Assembly: GCA_040753075.1 (NCBI GenBank)
Contig: JBFMHA010000075.1
Coordinates: 1 to 18,622 of the forward strand
DNA from: UBA6814 sp040753075
Lineage (GTDB): Bacteria > Desulfobacterota > Desulfovibrionia > Desulfovibrionales > Desulfovibrionaceae
Direction of reading: 5' to 3'
DNA length: 18,622 bases
Part shown: one piece after another, positions 1 to 8,104 of the stretch
Layout of the letters: each line of letters starts with the position of its first letter
Numbering within the stretch: the stretch's first letter is position 1
Notes under the pieces: generated by a model
Seen by the model: the letters and a program-made list of their open reading frames with translations, nothing else
The model's database searches: none
Told to the model about the DNA's origin: nothing
Position numbers and translations under genes: made by a program

Positions 1-1065
1 ACCCTGTTCCACCTCCTGTTCTTCGCGGCCGTGTTCGGGCTCCTGCGCCGGGCGCCCCGCTTCTGGTGCCGCTACCTGTGCCCCACCGGCGCGCTGCTGG
101 GGCTGTGCGCGCACCCGGGCCGCCGCCTGCACCGCCGCCGGGTGTCGGAAGCCTGCACCGCCTGCGGGGCCTGCGCGCGGCGCTGCCCCATGGAGGCCAT
201 CCCGGAGGAGGACCCCCGCGCCACCCGGGAGCGGGAGTGCATCGGCTGCCGCACCTGCGCGGACGCGTGCCCGGAGAACGCGGTGGCCTTCGCCGGCCGG
301 CCCGCGCCGCCCCGGCCCGCGCCGGCGGTGGACCTGTCCCGCCGGGAGGCGGTGGGGGCGGTGGCCGCGGGGCTGGCCGCGGTGGTCGCGGCCCGGGTGG
401 GGCTGTACGAGTTCCGGGGCCGGGCCGCGTTCGGCGAGCCCATGCCCGAGTCCCTGGTGCGGCCGCCCGGGGCCCTGCCCGAGAGCGACTTCCTGGCCCT
501 GTGCCTGCGCTGCGGCCTGTGCATGAAGGCCTGCCCCAGCAACATGCTGCAGCCCGCGGGCGGAGGGCTGGGCCTGGCCGCGCTGCTCTCCCCCCTGGCC
601 GTGGCCCGGCGCGGGGCCTGCGAGCCCCTGTGCCTGGCCTGCGGCGCGGTGTGCCCCAGCGGCGCGCTTCGGCCCCTGGACCTGCGGGAGAAGCCCTGGG
701 CCAAGCTGGGCACGGCCGTGGTGCGGCCCGAGAAGTGCCTGGCCTTCGAGCAGGACCTGGCCTGCCTGGTGTGCGACGAGGCCTGCCCCTACGACGCCAT
801 CCGCCTGGAGAAGCGGCCCGGGAAAAGGGCCGGGGTCCCGGTGGTGGACGAGAAGCGCTGCGCGGGCTGCGGGTTCTGCGAGAACAAGTGCCCGGTCAGG
901 GCCGCGCCGGCCATCTTCGTGACGCCGCTGGGCGCGCAGCGGCTGACCGCGGGCTCGTACGAACGCATCGGCCGGGCCGCGGGCCTGGACATCGTGCGGG
1001 CCAACGAACGCACGCCTCCCGCGCCGGAACGCTTCGACGGCGCGCCGCCCGGTTTCGACGACTAG
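1..1065 (+). CDS. Polyferredoxin, NapH/NapG-like 4Fe-4S protein (5' end missing)
   Basis: The frame is open from base 1, so the gene starts upstream and 354 residues are visible. The first residues are hydrophobic and look like the end of a membrane helix. They lead into WCRYLCPTGALLGL, a motif typical of NapH/CcoG-type membrane ferredoxins. Two CxxCxxCxxxCP clusters follow (CTACGACARRCP, CIGCRTCADACP). Next comes a hydrophobic segment with a twin-arginine-like start (SRREAVG), then a NapG-like half with further cysteine clusters (CLRCGLCMKACP, CLACGAVCP, CLVCDEACP, CAGCGFCENKCP). The order resembles a NapH-like half joined to a NapG-like half. The likely role is electron transfer between the quinone pool and a periplasmic or membrane reductase; the partner is not visible. 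The assignment as an Fe-S electron carrier is firm, the exact pathway is not. Confidence 0.85.
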   Translation, partial: TLFHLLFFAAVFGLLRRAPRFWCRYLCPTGALLGLCAHPGRRLHRRRVSEACTACGACARRCPMEAIPEEDPRATRERECIGCRTCADACPENAVAFAGRPAPPRPAPAVDLSRREAVGAVAAGLAAVVAARVGLYEFRGRAAFGEPMPESLVRPPGALPESDFLALCLRCGLCMKACPSNMLQPAGGGLGLAALLSPLAVARRGACEPLCLACGAVCPSGALRPLDLREKPWAKLGTAVVRPEKCLAFEQDLACLVCDEACPYDAIRLEKRPGKRAGVPVVDEKRCAGCGFCENKCPVRAAPAIFVTPLGAQRLTAGSYERIGRAAGLDIVRANERTPPAPERFDGAPPGFDD

Positions 1066-1181
1066 CCCGCCGCGGCGCGCCCGGCGCGGGCCGGGAGGGG
1101 GGCTTTACATTCGGCGCAATCTGTACCAAGAGGGCGCTCGCCGCGTTCGTCGCGGCCATTTCCGCATTTCAGGAGACTATC

Positions 1182-2654
1182 ATGTCCGACGAAACCCCCT
1201 CCAACGGCCAGGGCGAAGAGAGCTTCGCCGCCCTGTTCGAGGCTTCGCAGCAGGAATCCCAGGGCGCCCTCAAGCCCGGGGACAAGGTCAAGGGCCGCGT
1301 CATCAGCATGGACGCCAACACCGTGTTCATGGACGTTGGCGACAAGCGCGACGGCGTGGTGGACCGCGTGGAGCTCACCGACAACGACGGCCAGGTCACG
1401 GTCAAGGAAGGCGACGAGCTGGACCTGTACGTGGTCAACGTGGGCACGGGCGGGATCAAGCTGTCCAAGGCGCTCTCGGGCGCGGGCGGCGTGGACATGC
1501 TGCGCCAGGCCTACGAGTCCAAGCTGCCGGTGGAGGCCCGGGTGGCCGGCCCCTGCAAGGGCGGGTTCAACGTGGTGGCCTTCGGCCGGCGGGCCTTCTG
1601 CCCCGCCAGCCAGATGGACCTGCGCCCCGGAACCGACCCGGCCGAGCACACCAACAAGCACTACAGCTTCGCGGTGATCAAGTTCGAGGAGCGGGGCCGC
1701 AACGTGGTCCTCTCCCGCCGCGCCCTGCTGGAGGCCGAGCGCGACGAGGCCCAGAAGCAGTTCGAGGCCAGCATCCAGCCCGGGACCGAGCTGGAGGTGA
1801 CCGTGACCCGGCTGGCCCAGTTCGGCGCGTTCGCCGAGGTGGCCCCGGGCGTGGACGGCCTGATCCACGTGTCCGAGCTGTCCTGGTCCCGCATCGACGA
1901 CCCGGCCGCGGCCGTGGCCGTGGGCGACTCCGTCAAGGTCAAGGTCACCGAGGTGGGCCGGGACAAGAAGGGCCGGCTCAAGGTGTCCCTGTCCGCCAAG
2001 CAGGCCATGCCCGACCCCTGGACCCTGGCCGCCGGGACCTTCAAGGAGGGCCAGACCGTGACCGGCAAGGTGGCGCGCCTGGCCGACTTCGGCGCCTTCG
2101 TGGAGATCGCGCCGGGCATCGAGGGCCTGGTCCACGTGAGCGAGATGAGCTACGTGAAGCGGGTGGTGAAGCCCGGCGACGTGGTGTCCGTGGGCGACGA
2201 GGTGGCCGCGGTCATCAAGGAGTTCGACGCCGAGCGCCGGCGGGTGGGCCTGTCCATGCGCGACGCGCAGGGCGACCCCTGGGCCGAGGTGGCCGAGAAG
2301 TACAAGCCCGGCCAGCCCGTCACCGGCACGGTGGAGAAGCGCGAGAGCTTCGGCCTGTTCGTGAACCTGGAGCCCGGCGTCACCGGCCTGCTGCCCAAGT
2401 CCAACATCAAGAAGTCCGAGAAGCCCGCGGAGCTGGAGAAGCTGGCGGCCGGCGACAGCGTGACCCTCCTGGTGGAGAACGTAAGCCCGGCCGAGCGGCG
2501 CATCTCCCTGACCCCGGCCGACGCCCGCGAGATCCAGGAAGCCCGCGAGCGCAAGGACTGGAAGCAGCACGCCCCCAAGCAGACCACCTCCGGCGAAGCC
2601 GCCGTCACCAGCCTGGCCGACCTGCTGGCCGAGGCCCAGAAGAACAAGAAGTAG
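1182..2654 (+). CDS. rpsA: 30S ribosomal protein S1 (five S1 domains)
   Basis: A 490-aa protein made of five OB-fold S1 repeats at roughly residues 31-98, 115-182, 199-272, 286-360 and 376-443. Domains 3 and 4 carry the classic FGAFxEVxPGxxGLxHVSE pattern. It has an acidic, Ser/Gln-rich N-terminus and a Lys-rich tail. S1 proteins bind mRNA on the 30S subunit and help initiation on structured or weak-SD messages. E. coli S1 has six domains and 557 residues, so this is a shorter form; a second S1 gene elsewhere in the genome is possible. The ATG is chosen because AGGAG lies 7 bases upstream. The frame is open further upstream, but that part overlaps the ferredoxin gene and has low-complexity Pro/Gly/Arg composition, so it is a shadow. 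An intrinsic terminator follows. Confidence 0.93.
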   Translation: MSDETPSNGQGEESFAALFEASQQESQGALKPGDKVKGRVISMDANTVFMDVGDKRDGVVDRVELTDNDGQVTVKEGDELDLYVVNVGTGGIKLSKALSGAGGVDMLRQAYESKLPVEARVAGPCKGGFNVVAFGRRAFCPASQMDLRPGTDPAEHTNKHYSFAVIKFEERGRNVVLSRRALLEAERDEAQKQFEASIQPGTELEVTVTRLAQFGAFAEVAPGVDGLIHVSELSWSRIDDPAAAVAVGDSVKVKVTEVGRDKKGRLKVSLSAKQAMPDPWTLAAGTFKEGQTVTGKVARLADFGAFVEIAPGIEGLVHVSEMSYVKRVVKPGDVVSVGDEVAAVIKEFDAERRRVGLSMRDAQGDPWAEVAEKYKPGQPVTGTVEKRESFGLFVNLEPGVTGLLPKSNIKKSEKPAELEKLAAGDSVTLLVENVSPAERRISLTPADAREIQEARERKDWKQHAPKQTTSGEAAVTSLADLLAEAQKNKK

Positions 2655-2682
2655 GCTGCGCTGGCCGATTGAGAAATGAAGA

Positions 2683-2710
2683 GGCCCCGCCGGAAGGCGG
2701 GGCCTTTTTT
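2683..2710 (+). terminator. Intrinsic terminator after the S1 gene
   Basis: A 9-bp perfect stem (GGCCCCGCC / GGCGGGGCC) with a GGAA tetraloop is followed directly by six T. It lies 28 bases after the S1 stop codon. On the opposite strand the hairpin is followed by a moderately T-rich stretch, so it may weakly serve the convergent small gene too. Confidence 0.92.
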
Positions 2711-2737
2711 GTTAGTCTGTTGGCAGTTCGCCCGGCT

Positions 2738-2971
2738 TCAGATTAATACCCAACCTCCACCGTCTGCCAACCTTATCACATTAGAATGCTTAAGAACTTG
2801 GGCAGCCCACCGAACATCATACTGCCATGTAAAAAACAGTGATCCTGATTTTCTCAACTCCTGTTCATACGTTTTCCATATCCATTCGAATATCTTGACT
2901 ATCGAACCATGCCCACCTAAAGCCTTCAGTGCTTCTACTGTCCAATTCTTTAAATCACCTCGGGTAGCCAT
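2738..2971 (-). CDS. Small winged-helix-like protein (hypothetical, 77 aa)
   Basis: 77 residues starting MATRGDLKNW. The start is fixed by GGAGGG 8 bases upstream. The sequence pattern (W-x-EALKxLGG, then KIFEWIWKTYEQEL, then SGSLFFTWQYDVRWAAQVLK, ending in GGGWVLI) resembles the winged-helix domain found at the N-terminus of Mrr-type restriction proteins and in many stand-alone small proteins of unknown function. This resemblance is from memory of the pattern, not from a search. The gene is about 43% GC (77 of 180 bases over 2761-2940) while its neighbours are near 70%, so it is probably a recent acquisition. It is divergent from the flavoredoxin-like gene with only 42 bases between the start codons, and convergent with the S1 gene. 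A DNA-binding role is plausible but unproven; no partner nuclease is present. Confidence 0.75.
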   Translation of the reverse strand: MATRGDLKNWTVEALKALGGHGSIVKIFEWIWKTYEQELRKSGSLFFTWQYDVRWAAQVLKHSNVIRLADGGGWVLI

Positions 2972-3013
2972 CGTCAGCACCCTCCAAAAATATATCAAAT
3001 AAAAGGACGCGTT

Positions 3014-3577
3014 ATGCACTCCCTCGGCCCCAAACCCATTCTCTTCCCTACCCCCGTGCTCCTCGTCGGTACCTACGACAAGGAGGGCAAGCCGAACCTG
3101 ATGACCGCCGCCTGGGGGGGCATCTGCTGCTCCAAGCCGCCTTGCGTGACGGTGTCGTTGCGGCAGGCGACCTATACGTACGGGAACTTGCTTCACTCGA
3201 AGGCCTATACCTTGTCAATCCCCTCGCGGGACCAGGTGCTCATTGCGGATTGCTGCGGCATCCATTCGGGACGGGACCGGGACAAGTACGAGGACCTGTG
3301 CTTGACGCCGGTCCGCTCCTCCCTGGTCAACGCGCCGTATCCCGAGGGGTTCCCCGTGGTGCTGGAGTGCGAACTGATCCACACCCATGACCTGGGGCTG
3401 CACACCATGTTCGTGGGCGAGATCAAGGACGTGAAGGTCCGGCCCGACTGCCTGACCGCCGAGGGCAAGCCCGACCCGGCCGCCATCGCCCCCCTGGCCT
3501 ACATGCCCGAGGACCGGCGCTACTGGGAGCTGGGCGGCCCGGTGGCCGCGGCGTTCTCCATCGGCCTCAAGCGCTAG
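3014..3577 (+). CDS. Flavoredoxin-like flavin reductase family protein
   Basis: 187 residues with the flavin-reductase-like FMN-binding split-barrel pattern: FPTPVLLVGTYD near residue 11, NLMTAAWGGICCSKPPCVTV near 28-47, then SLRQATYTYGN, and a C-terminal CELIHTHDLGLHTMFVGEI segment. The match is closest to flavoredoxins of sulfate reducers, soluble FMN proteins linked to electron transfer in sulfur metabolism (the Desulfovibrio gigas protein was tied to thiosulfate reduction). The start has AAAGGA 6 bases upstream. It is a single-gene unit divergent from the AT-rich islet gene. Which electron donor and acceptor it uses cannot be seen. Confidence 0.9.
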   Translation: MHSLGPKPILFPTPVLLVGTYDKEGKPNLMTAAWGGICCSKPPCVTVSLRQATYTYGNLLHSKAYTLSIPSRDQVLIADCCGIHSGRDRDKYEDLCLTPVRSSLVNAPYPEGFPVVLECELIHTHDLGLHTMFVGEIKDVKVRPDCLTAEGKPDPAAIAPLAYMPEDRRYWELGGPVAAAFSIGLKR

Positions 3578-3604
3578 GCCGCCGGGCCTTGGCGGACGCC
3601 GGGG

Positions 3605-4270
3605 TCAACGCCTCGACTTGACCAGGCGGAGCGGCGCACGCTCCGGCCTGGGCGCGCTTTCCTGCCGATTCCGCAGCATGGCCCGTCGCTCCAGGGCCGC
3701 CTGGCGGACCAGCCTGGCCGCCAGGCGGTTCACCCCCGCGTCGCACCGTTTCCATTCGGCCAGGCTCGCGGCCGCGACCGGCTCCTCTCCCGGAGCCTCG
3801 GGCAGGGCTTCGGCCAGGTTCACCAGGCCCGTCATGTATCCGCCCATCTCGTCCACCAGGGAGCGCAGATCCCCTGGGAGGGGGTCTTCGGGATCGGGAA
3901 GGAAACAGTCCATGAATATGATCGTCTCCTCCAGACGGACCCGGAGGGCCTCCCGGAACTCCCGCCCGCTCCGCGGCAAGGGCAGCTTCTGGAAGGAAAA
4001 CGGCCGACCGGCTTCCTGGTGCCTGGCCAGATGGTTCCACATTCCAAGGAACACGCCGTAAAACCCCTTCACCGCGGCCTCGGACTCGAACACCGGTTTT
4101 TCACCGTCCCACAGCCAATCGATGAACTCCAGGGGGGACGTGGTGAGAAAACAGATGATCTCGCCCATCATGCCCGCGCGGACCACATGGAACGGAGACT
4201 TGCATCCATAATCACGGAGCGCCTTTTCCACGGGGGCGGGGCCGGTGTAACGCATGGTGAGCGTCGGCAT
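3605..4270 (-). CDS. Hypothetical protein (221 aa)
   Basis: I do not recognise this family. The start MPTLTMRYTG is supported by GGAG 7 bases upstream; the open frame continues further upstream but with shadow-like composition. The protein appears cytosolic, with no signal peptide or clear membrane helix. The middle (residues about 36-82) has aromatic-rich helices, EIICFLTTSPLEFIDWLWDG and then GFYGVFLGMWNHLARHQ. The C-terminal third is Ala/Arg/Glu-rich and probably helical. There is a faint likeness to the helical N-terminal parts of UPF0149/YecA proteins, too weak to use as a name. It is transcribed alone, convergent with the flavoredoxin-like gene (27 bases apart) and divergent from the ubiE operon. 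Confidence 0.78.
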   Translation of the reverse strand: MPTLTMRYTGPAPVEKALRDYGCKSPFHVVRAGMMGEIICFLTTSPLEFIDWLWDGEKPVFESEAAVKGFYGVFLGMWNHLARHQEAGRPFSFQKLPLPRSGREFREALRVRLEETIIFMDCFLPDPEDPLPGDLRSLVDEMGGYMTGLVNLAEALPEAPGEEPVAAASLAEWKRCDAGVNRLAARLVRQAALERRAMLRNRQESAPRPERAPLRLVKSRR

Positions 4271-4586
4271 GATTCTTCTCCAGAATGTGGACGAGACTTC
4301 CCGGCGACATTCCCAGAATTCAGCCCTCCCGGCAATCGGAACCGCCCCCCGCCTCGCCGCCCGTCTCGACTCCCGGCCGGCTTGGTGGTAGACCGCCCGG
4401 AAAAAGGAGTGGCCTTCCCGGGTTTTTTCTTTTTTCCCGCCCGGTACGCCCACGGTGGTCGTGGCCGTTTCCCCCCGGGCGGGTTTTTTTGTGGCGGGGA
4501 GCGCCGCAGGAGGCCGGGAGAACCGCGCATCCCCGGCCGGGGAGCCGAACACCCGGAAGGGTCTCCGGCGCGCACAGGAGGTCCGC
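4271..4586. other. 316-bp intergenic region between divergent genes
   Basis: No convincing coding frame. It holds the 5' regions of the minus-strand hypothetical gene and of the plus-strand small ORF/ubiE operon. Two T-runs are seen on the plus strand: a weak CCCGG/CCGGG hairpin (4396-4422) followed by a T-rich run, and the strong terminator-like hairpin at 4436-4490. I see no clear sigma-70 promoter and cannot match the region to a known riboswitch class by eye. Confidence 0.6.
4436..4490 (+). terminator. Terminator-like hairpin in the leader of the ubiE operon
   Basis: Arms CCCGCCCGG (4436-4444) and CCGGGCGGG (4475-4483) pair perfectly and are followed by seven T. The 30-base interior can form a second stem (CACG-GTGGT-CGTG). 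It points in the plus direction, yet no plus-strand gene ends within the preceding 858 bases. It may be an attenuator for the downstream genes, or the end of an unannotated RNA. Confidence 0.72.
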
Positions 4587-4769
4587 ATGGACAAGGAAAA
4601 AAAGGAAGCCCTGCAGGTGACCAAGGAGATCGTGGTCAAGTTCATCGAGACCGGCCGCATCTCCCCCACCAACTTCAACGAGTTCTTCGCCTCCATCTAC
4701 CAGGAGGTGCTGCGCACCATCACCGAGGACGCGACGGAGACCGATGTCCGCACCGACCCCCGGGACTGA
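4587..4769 (+). CDS. Small conserved-looking protein upstream of ubiE (60 aa)
   Basis: 60 residues, MDKEKKEALQ followed by a helical core (VTKEIVVKFIETGRIS, then NFNEFFASIYQEVLRTI) and an acidic tail. AGGAGG lies 5 bases before the ATG, a near-ideal ribosome binding site, so translation is likely. Its 3' end overlaps the ubiE start by 26 bases, which suggests translational coupling. The core faintly recalls the N-terminal helices of MucR/Ros regulators, but the zinc finger is absent and I do not assign that function. The good SD, balanced residue use and overlap with ubiE argue that it is real. Confidence 0.8.
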   Translation: MDKEKKEALQVTKEIVVKFIETGRISPTNFNEFFASIYQEVLRTITEDATETDVRTDPRD

Positions 4770-5490
4770 CCCCCGGCCCGCGCCCGACCCGGCCGGACAC
4801 GGCCGCCGGGTGGCCGGCATGTTCGGCCGCATCGCCGGCTGGTACGACTTCCTGAACCACGCCCTGTCCCTGGGCATGGACCTCTGGTGGCGCTACCGCC
4901 TGGTGCGCCACGTGCGCCGCGGCCCCACCGGCCGGGTCCTGGACCTGGCCGCCGGCACCCTGGACGTGACCGTGGAGATCCTGCGCCAGCACCCCTGGGC
5001 CAGGGTCCTGGCCATGGACTTCAGCCTGCCCATGCTCCGGAAGGGCCGGCCCAAGCTCAAGGGCGGCCGCGCGGACCGCGCCCTGCCCGCCCTCGCCGAC
5101 GGCCGCTGCCTGCCCCTGCCCGACGCCTGCGTGGACAGCGTGACCATCGCCTTCGGCATCCGCAACATCCTGCCCCGCGCCGAGGCCTACGCCGAGATCC
5201 ACCGGGTCCTGGCCCCGGGCGGCCGGCTGTGCATCCTGGAGTTCGGCTCGGGCCAGCGCAGGGTCTGGAAGGGCCTGTACAATTTCTACCTGCACCAGGT
5301 GCTGCCGACCCTGGGCCGGGTGTTCTCCGGCGACGCCAAGGCCTACGCCTACCTGGCCGACACCATCGCCGCCTTTCCCGAGCCCGGGGAGCTCGCCGCG
5401 GAACTGGCCCGGGCCGGCTTCGCCCGGGTCTCCTGGCACCCCATGCTCTCGGGCATCGTGGCGGTGCACCTGGCGGAAAAGGCGGAATAG
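4744..5490 (+). CDS. ubiE: Demethylmenaquinone methyltransferase (UbiE/MenG family)
   Basis: 248 residues, a class I SAM-dependent methyltransferase. The UbiE signature region is recognisable as YDFLNHALSLGMDLWW (residues 34-49), SAM motif I is VLDLAAGTLDV (65-75), then MDFSLPML (91-98), FGIRNI (137-142), and the RVLAPGGRLCILEF signature (154-167). The C-terminus LSGIVAVHLAEK fits the family. The reaction is C-methylation of demethylmenaquinone, the last step of menaquinone synthesis. Motif I reads AGTLD where the family usually has CGTGD, and the signature His is Asp46; both variants may be lineage-specific. The ATG has GGAG 5 bases upstream and lies inside the end of the 60-aa gene. In the futalosine route it acts after prenylation and decarboxylation, with the MqnB, MqnD, prenyl synthase and UbiA genes of this window. 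Confidence 0.92.
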   Translation: MSAPTPGTDPRPAPDPAGHGRRVAGMFGRIAGWYDFLNHALSLGMDLWWRYRLVRHVRRGPTGRVLDLAAGTLDVTVEILRQHPWARVLAMDFSLPMLRKGRPKLKGGRADRALPALADGRCLPLPDACVDSVTIAFGIRNILPRAEAYAEIHRVLAPGGRLCILEFGSGQRRVWKGLYNFYLHQVLPTLGRVFSGDAKAYAYLADTIAAFPEPGELAAELARAGFARVSWHPMLSGIVAVHLAEKAE

Positions 5491-5493
5491 GAG

Positions 5494-5524
5494 GCGCGTC
5501 GCCGGGGCTTCCGTCCCGGCGCGC
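5494..5524. terminator. Hairpin between convergent ubiE and DUF2065 genes
   Basis: GCCGGG (5501-5506) pairs with CCCGGC (5515-5520), and GCGC flanks extend the stem with a 3-base bulge. It starts 3 bases after the ubiE stop and sits between two convergent genes. No T-run follows on either strand, so classical intrinsic termination is uncertain. Confidence 0.35.
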
Positions 5525-5558
5525 AATGGCGTATTGGTCCGCTGGACGGTCCCGGGAA

Positions 5559-5756
5559 TCAGGACCGGACGAAGTAGACGAGGAGCAGGCCGAGGATGAT
5601 GGCGGTGAGGCCCAGCTTGCGCAGGTCCCCGGCCGGGCGCTCGGACAGGAGCCTGAGCACCGGCCGCAGCCGCTCGGCCCCGACGAAATAGACCGCGCCC
5701 TCGAGCACGAACGCCAGCCCGAGGGCCAGCAGGAAAAGACGCCAGTCAAGCTGCAT
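5559..5756 (-). CDS. DUF2065 small membrane protein
   Basis: 65 residues with two hydrophobic helices, about 7-25 (FLLALGLAFVLEGAVYFV) and 49-63 (GLTAIILGLLLVYFV), joined by a basic loop containing RLRPVLRLLSERPAGDLRKLG. This layout, including the VLEG and the LRKLGLTAIILGLLLLYxVR-like end, matches the DUF2065 family of small inner-membrane proteins of unknown function. In many proteobacteria the family sits near hflK/hflC or purA; here it is alone, convergent with ubiE and divergent from the UDP-sugar dehydrogenase. The start is supported by GGGAG 3 bases upstream. Confidence 0.88.
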   Translation of the reverse strand: MQLDWRLFLLALGLAFVLEGAVYFVGAERLRPVLRLLSERPAGDLRKLGLTAIILGLLLVYFVRS

Positions 5757-5828
5757 GGGCTCCCATACCCGGGCCGGGGCAGGATTGTCCACCCGGGCGC
5801 AGCCCGCAACCCCTACAAGGAACACCGC

Positions 5829-7142
<1,314 letters not shown>

Positions 7143-7208
7143 CCCCGGACCACTATGCAACGGATCACGTGCTGGAAGGACTGCTGAAGCGGGTTCCGGG
7201 AGGTGAGT

Positions 7209-7382
7209 TTGCACCTCCGGTCCCTGCCGCCCGGCCAGGAGATGGAGGCCGAGATCGCGGCCGACGCGGACTCGCGCTGGAAGCTCGCGGTCATCGCCGG
7301 CCACGCCAAGGCCGCGCAGGTGGCCTCCGACCGGCTGGAATCAGGCCATATCCTGGTGCGATTGAGGAAAGGTGAACCATGA
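7209..7382 (+). CDS. Short hypothetical ORF coupled to mqnB, TTG start
   Basis: A 57-residue frame beginning at TTG, with an excellent SD (GGGAGGTGAG, 7198-7207; core-to-start spacing 5). A GTG at 7203 is in frame but lies inside the SD itself, so TTG is preferred. The product has an acidic first half (PPGQEMEAEIAADADSRW) and a helical second half ending GHILVRLRKGEP. Its TGA overlaps the mqnB ATG as ATGA, the usual sign of translational coupling. I do not recognise a family. The good SD and ATGA overlap support expression; the unusual start codon and short length keep confidence moderate. Confidence 0.55.
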   Translation: MHLRSLPPGQEMEAEIAADADSRWKLAVIAGHAKAAQVASDRLESGHILVRLRKGEP

Positions 7383-8080
7383 TCGTCCTGTGCTTCGCCA
7401 CTACCCGCGAGATGGAGGCCTCCCTGGCCCCCCACTGCACGCCGCCCAACCTCGGCCGCGGCGGGCACGCCACCGTGGAGCTGCCCCGCCTGGGCAAGGC
7501 CCGGGCCCTGGTCACCGGCATCTCGCCGGTCAACGCCGCCCTGTCCCTGGGACTGTTCCTGGGCCGCCACCCGGACACCACCGGCGCGGTGAACCTGGGC
7601 GTGGCCGGCAGCTTCGATCCCGAAGTCCTGCCCCTGGGCGCGGTCGTCCTGCCCTCCAGCGAGACCTGGCCCGAGGTGGGCCTGCACGCGGGCGACGGCG
7701 TGGACTCCCGCGGCATCGGCATCGCCCTGGCCGAACAGCAGGGCCGCCGGGTCTGGGACACCCTGGACCTCACCCCCGAGGCTGCGGCCGGCGCCCTGGG
7801 CCTCGGCCTGAACCCGGCCTGGCCCCGGGTCCCCAGCCTCACCGTGGCCGGCGTCTCCGCCACCCCGGAGCGGGCCGCCACCCTGTACGCCCGCCACGCC
7901 GCGCTCCTGGAGAACATGGAGGGCTTCGCCCTGGCCCTGGCCTGCCTGCGCTGCGGCCTGCCCTTCCTCCAGGTCCGCACCGTGTCCAACCGGGTGGGCG
8001 CCCGCCCGCCCCGGGACTGGGACCTGGACGCCGCCCTGACCGGCCTGGGCTCGGCCCTGGGAACGCTCTTGGGGCAGTAG
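7379..8080 (+). CDS. mqnB: Futalosine hydrolase
   Basis: 233 residues of the purine-nucleoside-phosphorylase/MTA-nucleosidase fold. Recognisable parts are the VTGISPVNAALSLG region (45-58), VNLGVAGSFD (71-80), the nucleoside-binding ENMEGFALALAC (178-189) and RTVSNRVGAR (200-209). The enzyme splits futalosine into dehypoxanthine futalosine and hypoxanthine (or an equivalent step from 6-amino-deoxyfutalosine) in the alternative menaquinone pathway. The start has AGGAAAGG upstream and overlaps the stop of the preceding short ORF. mqnD lies 95 bases downstream, which supports the assignment strongly. Confidence 0.93.
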   Translation: MIVLCFATTREMEASLAPHCTPPNLGRGGHATVELPRLGKARALVTGISPVNAALSLGLFLGRHPDTTGAVNLGVAGSFDPEVLPLGAVVLPSSETWPEVGLHAGDGVDSRGIGIALAEQQGRRVWDTLDLTPEAAAGALGLGLNPAWPRVPSLTVAGVSATPERAATLYARHAALLENMEGFALALACLRCGLPFLQVRTVSNRVGARPPRDWDLDAALTGLGSALGTLLGQ

Positions 8081-8104
8081 CCGGGACGCCGCCCCAGGCC
8101 CCGG

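Noticed and set aside
1104..1132. A possible promoter for the S1 gene (TTTACA followed by TGTACC).
   Set aside because: The spacing between the two is only 12 bases and no better -10 is seen at 16-18 bases.
1062..2570. A 502-aa minus-strand open frame opposite the S1 gene.
   Set aside because: Antisense shadow of a domain-confirmed gene; Gly/His/Leu-rich with repeated patterns that mirror the S1 repeats.
2676..3002. A plus-strand 108-aa open frame in the AT-rich islet.
   Set aside because: It starts before the S1 terminator and runs through its hairpin and T-run. The minus strand has a better SD and a recognisable protein pattern.
3579..3595. CCGCC/GGCGG hairpin between the convergent flavoredoxin-like and hypothetical genes.
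   Set aside because: Only five base pairs with no T-run on either strand; in this GC range such stems occur often by chance.
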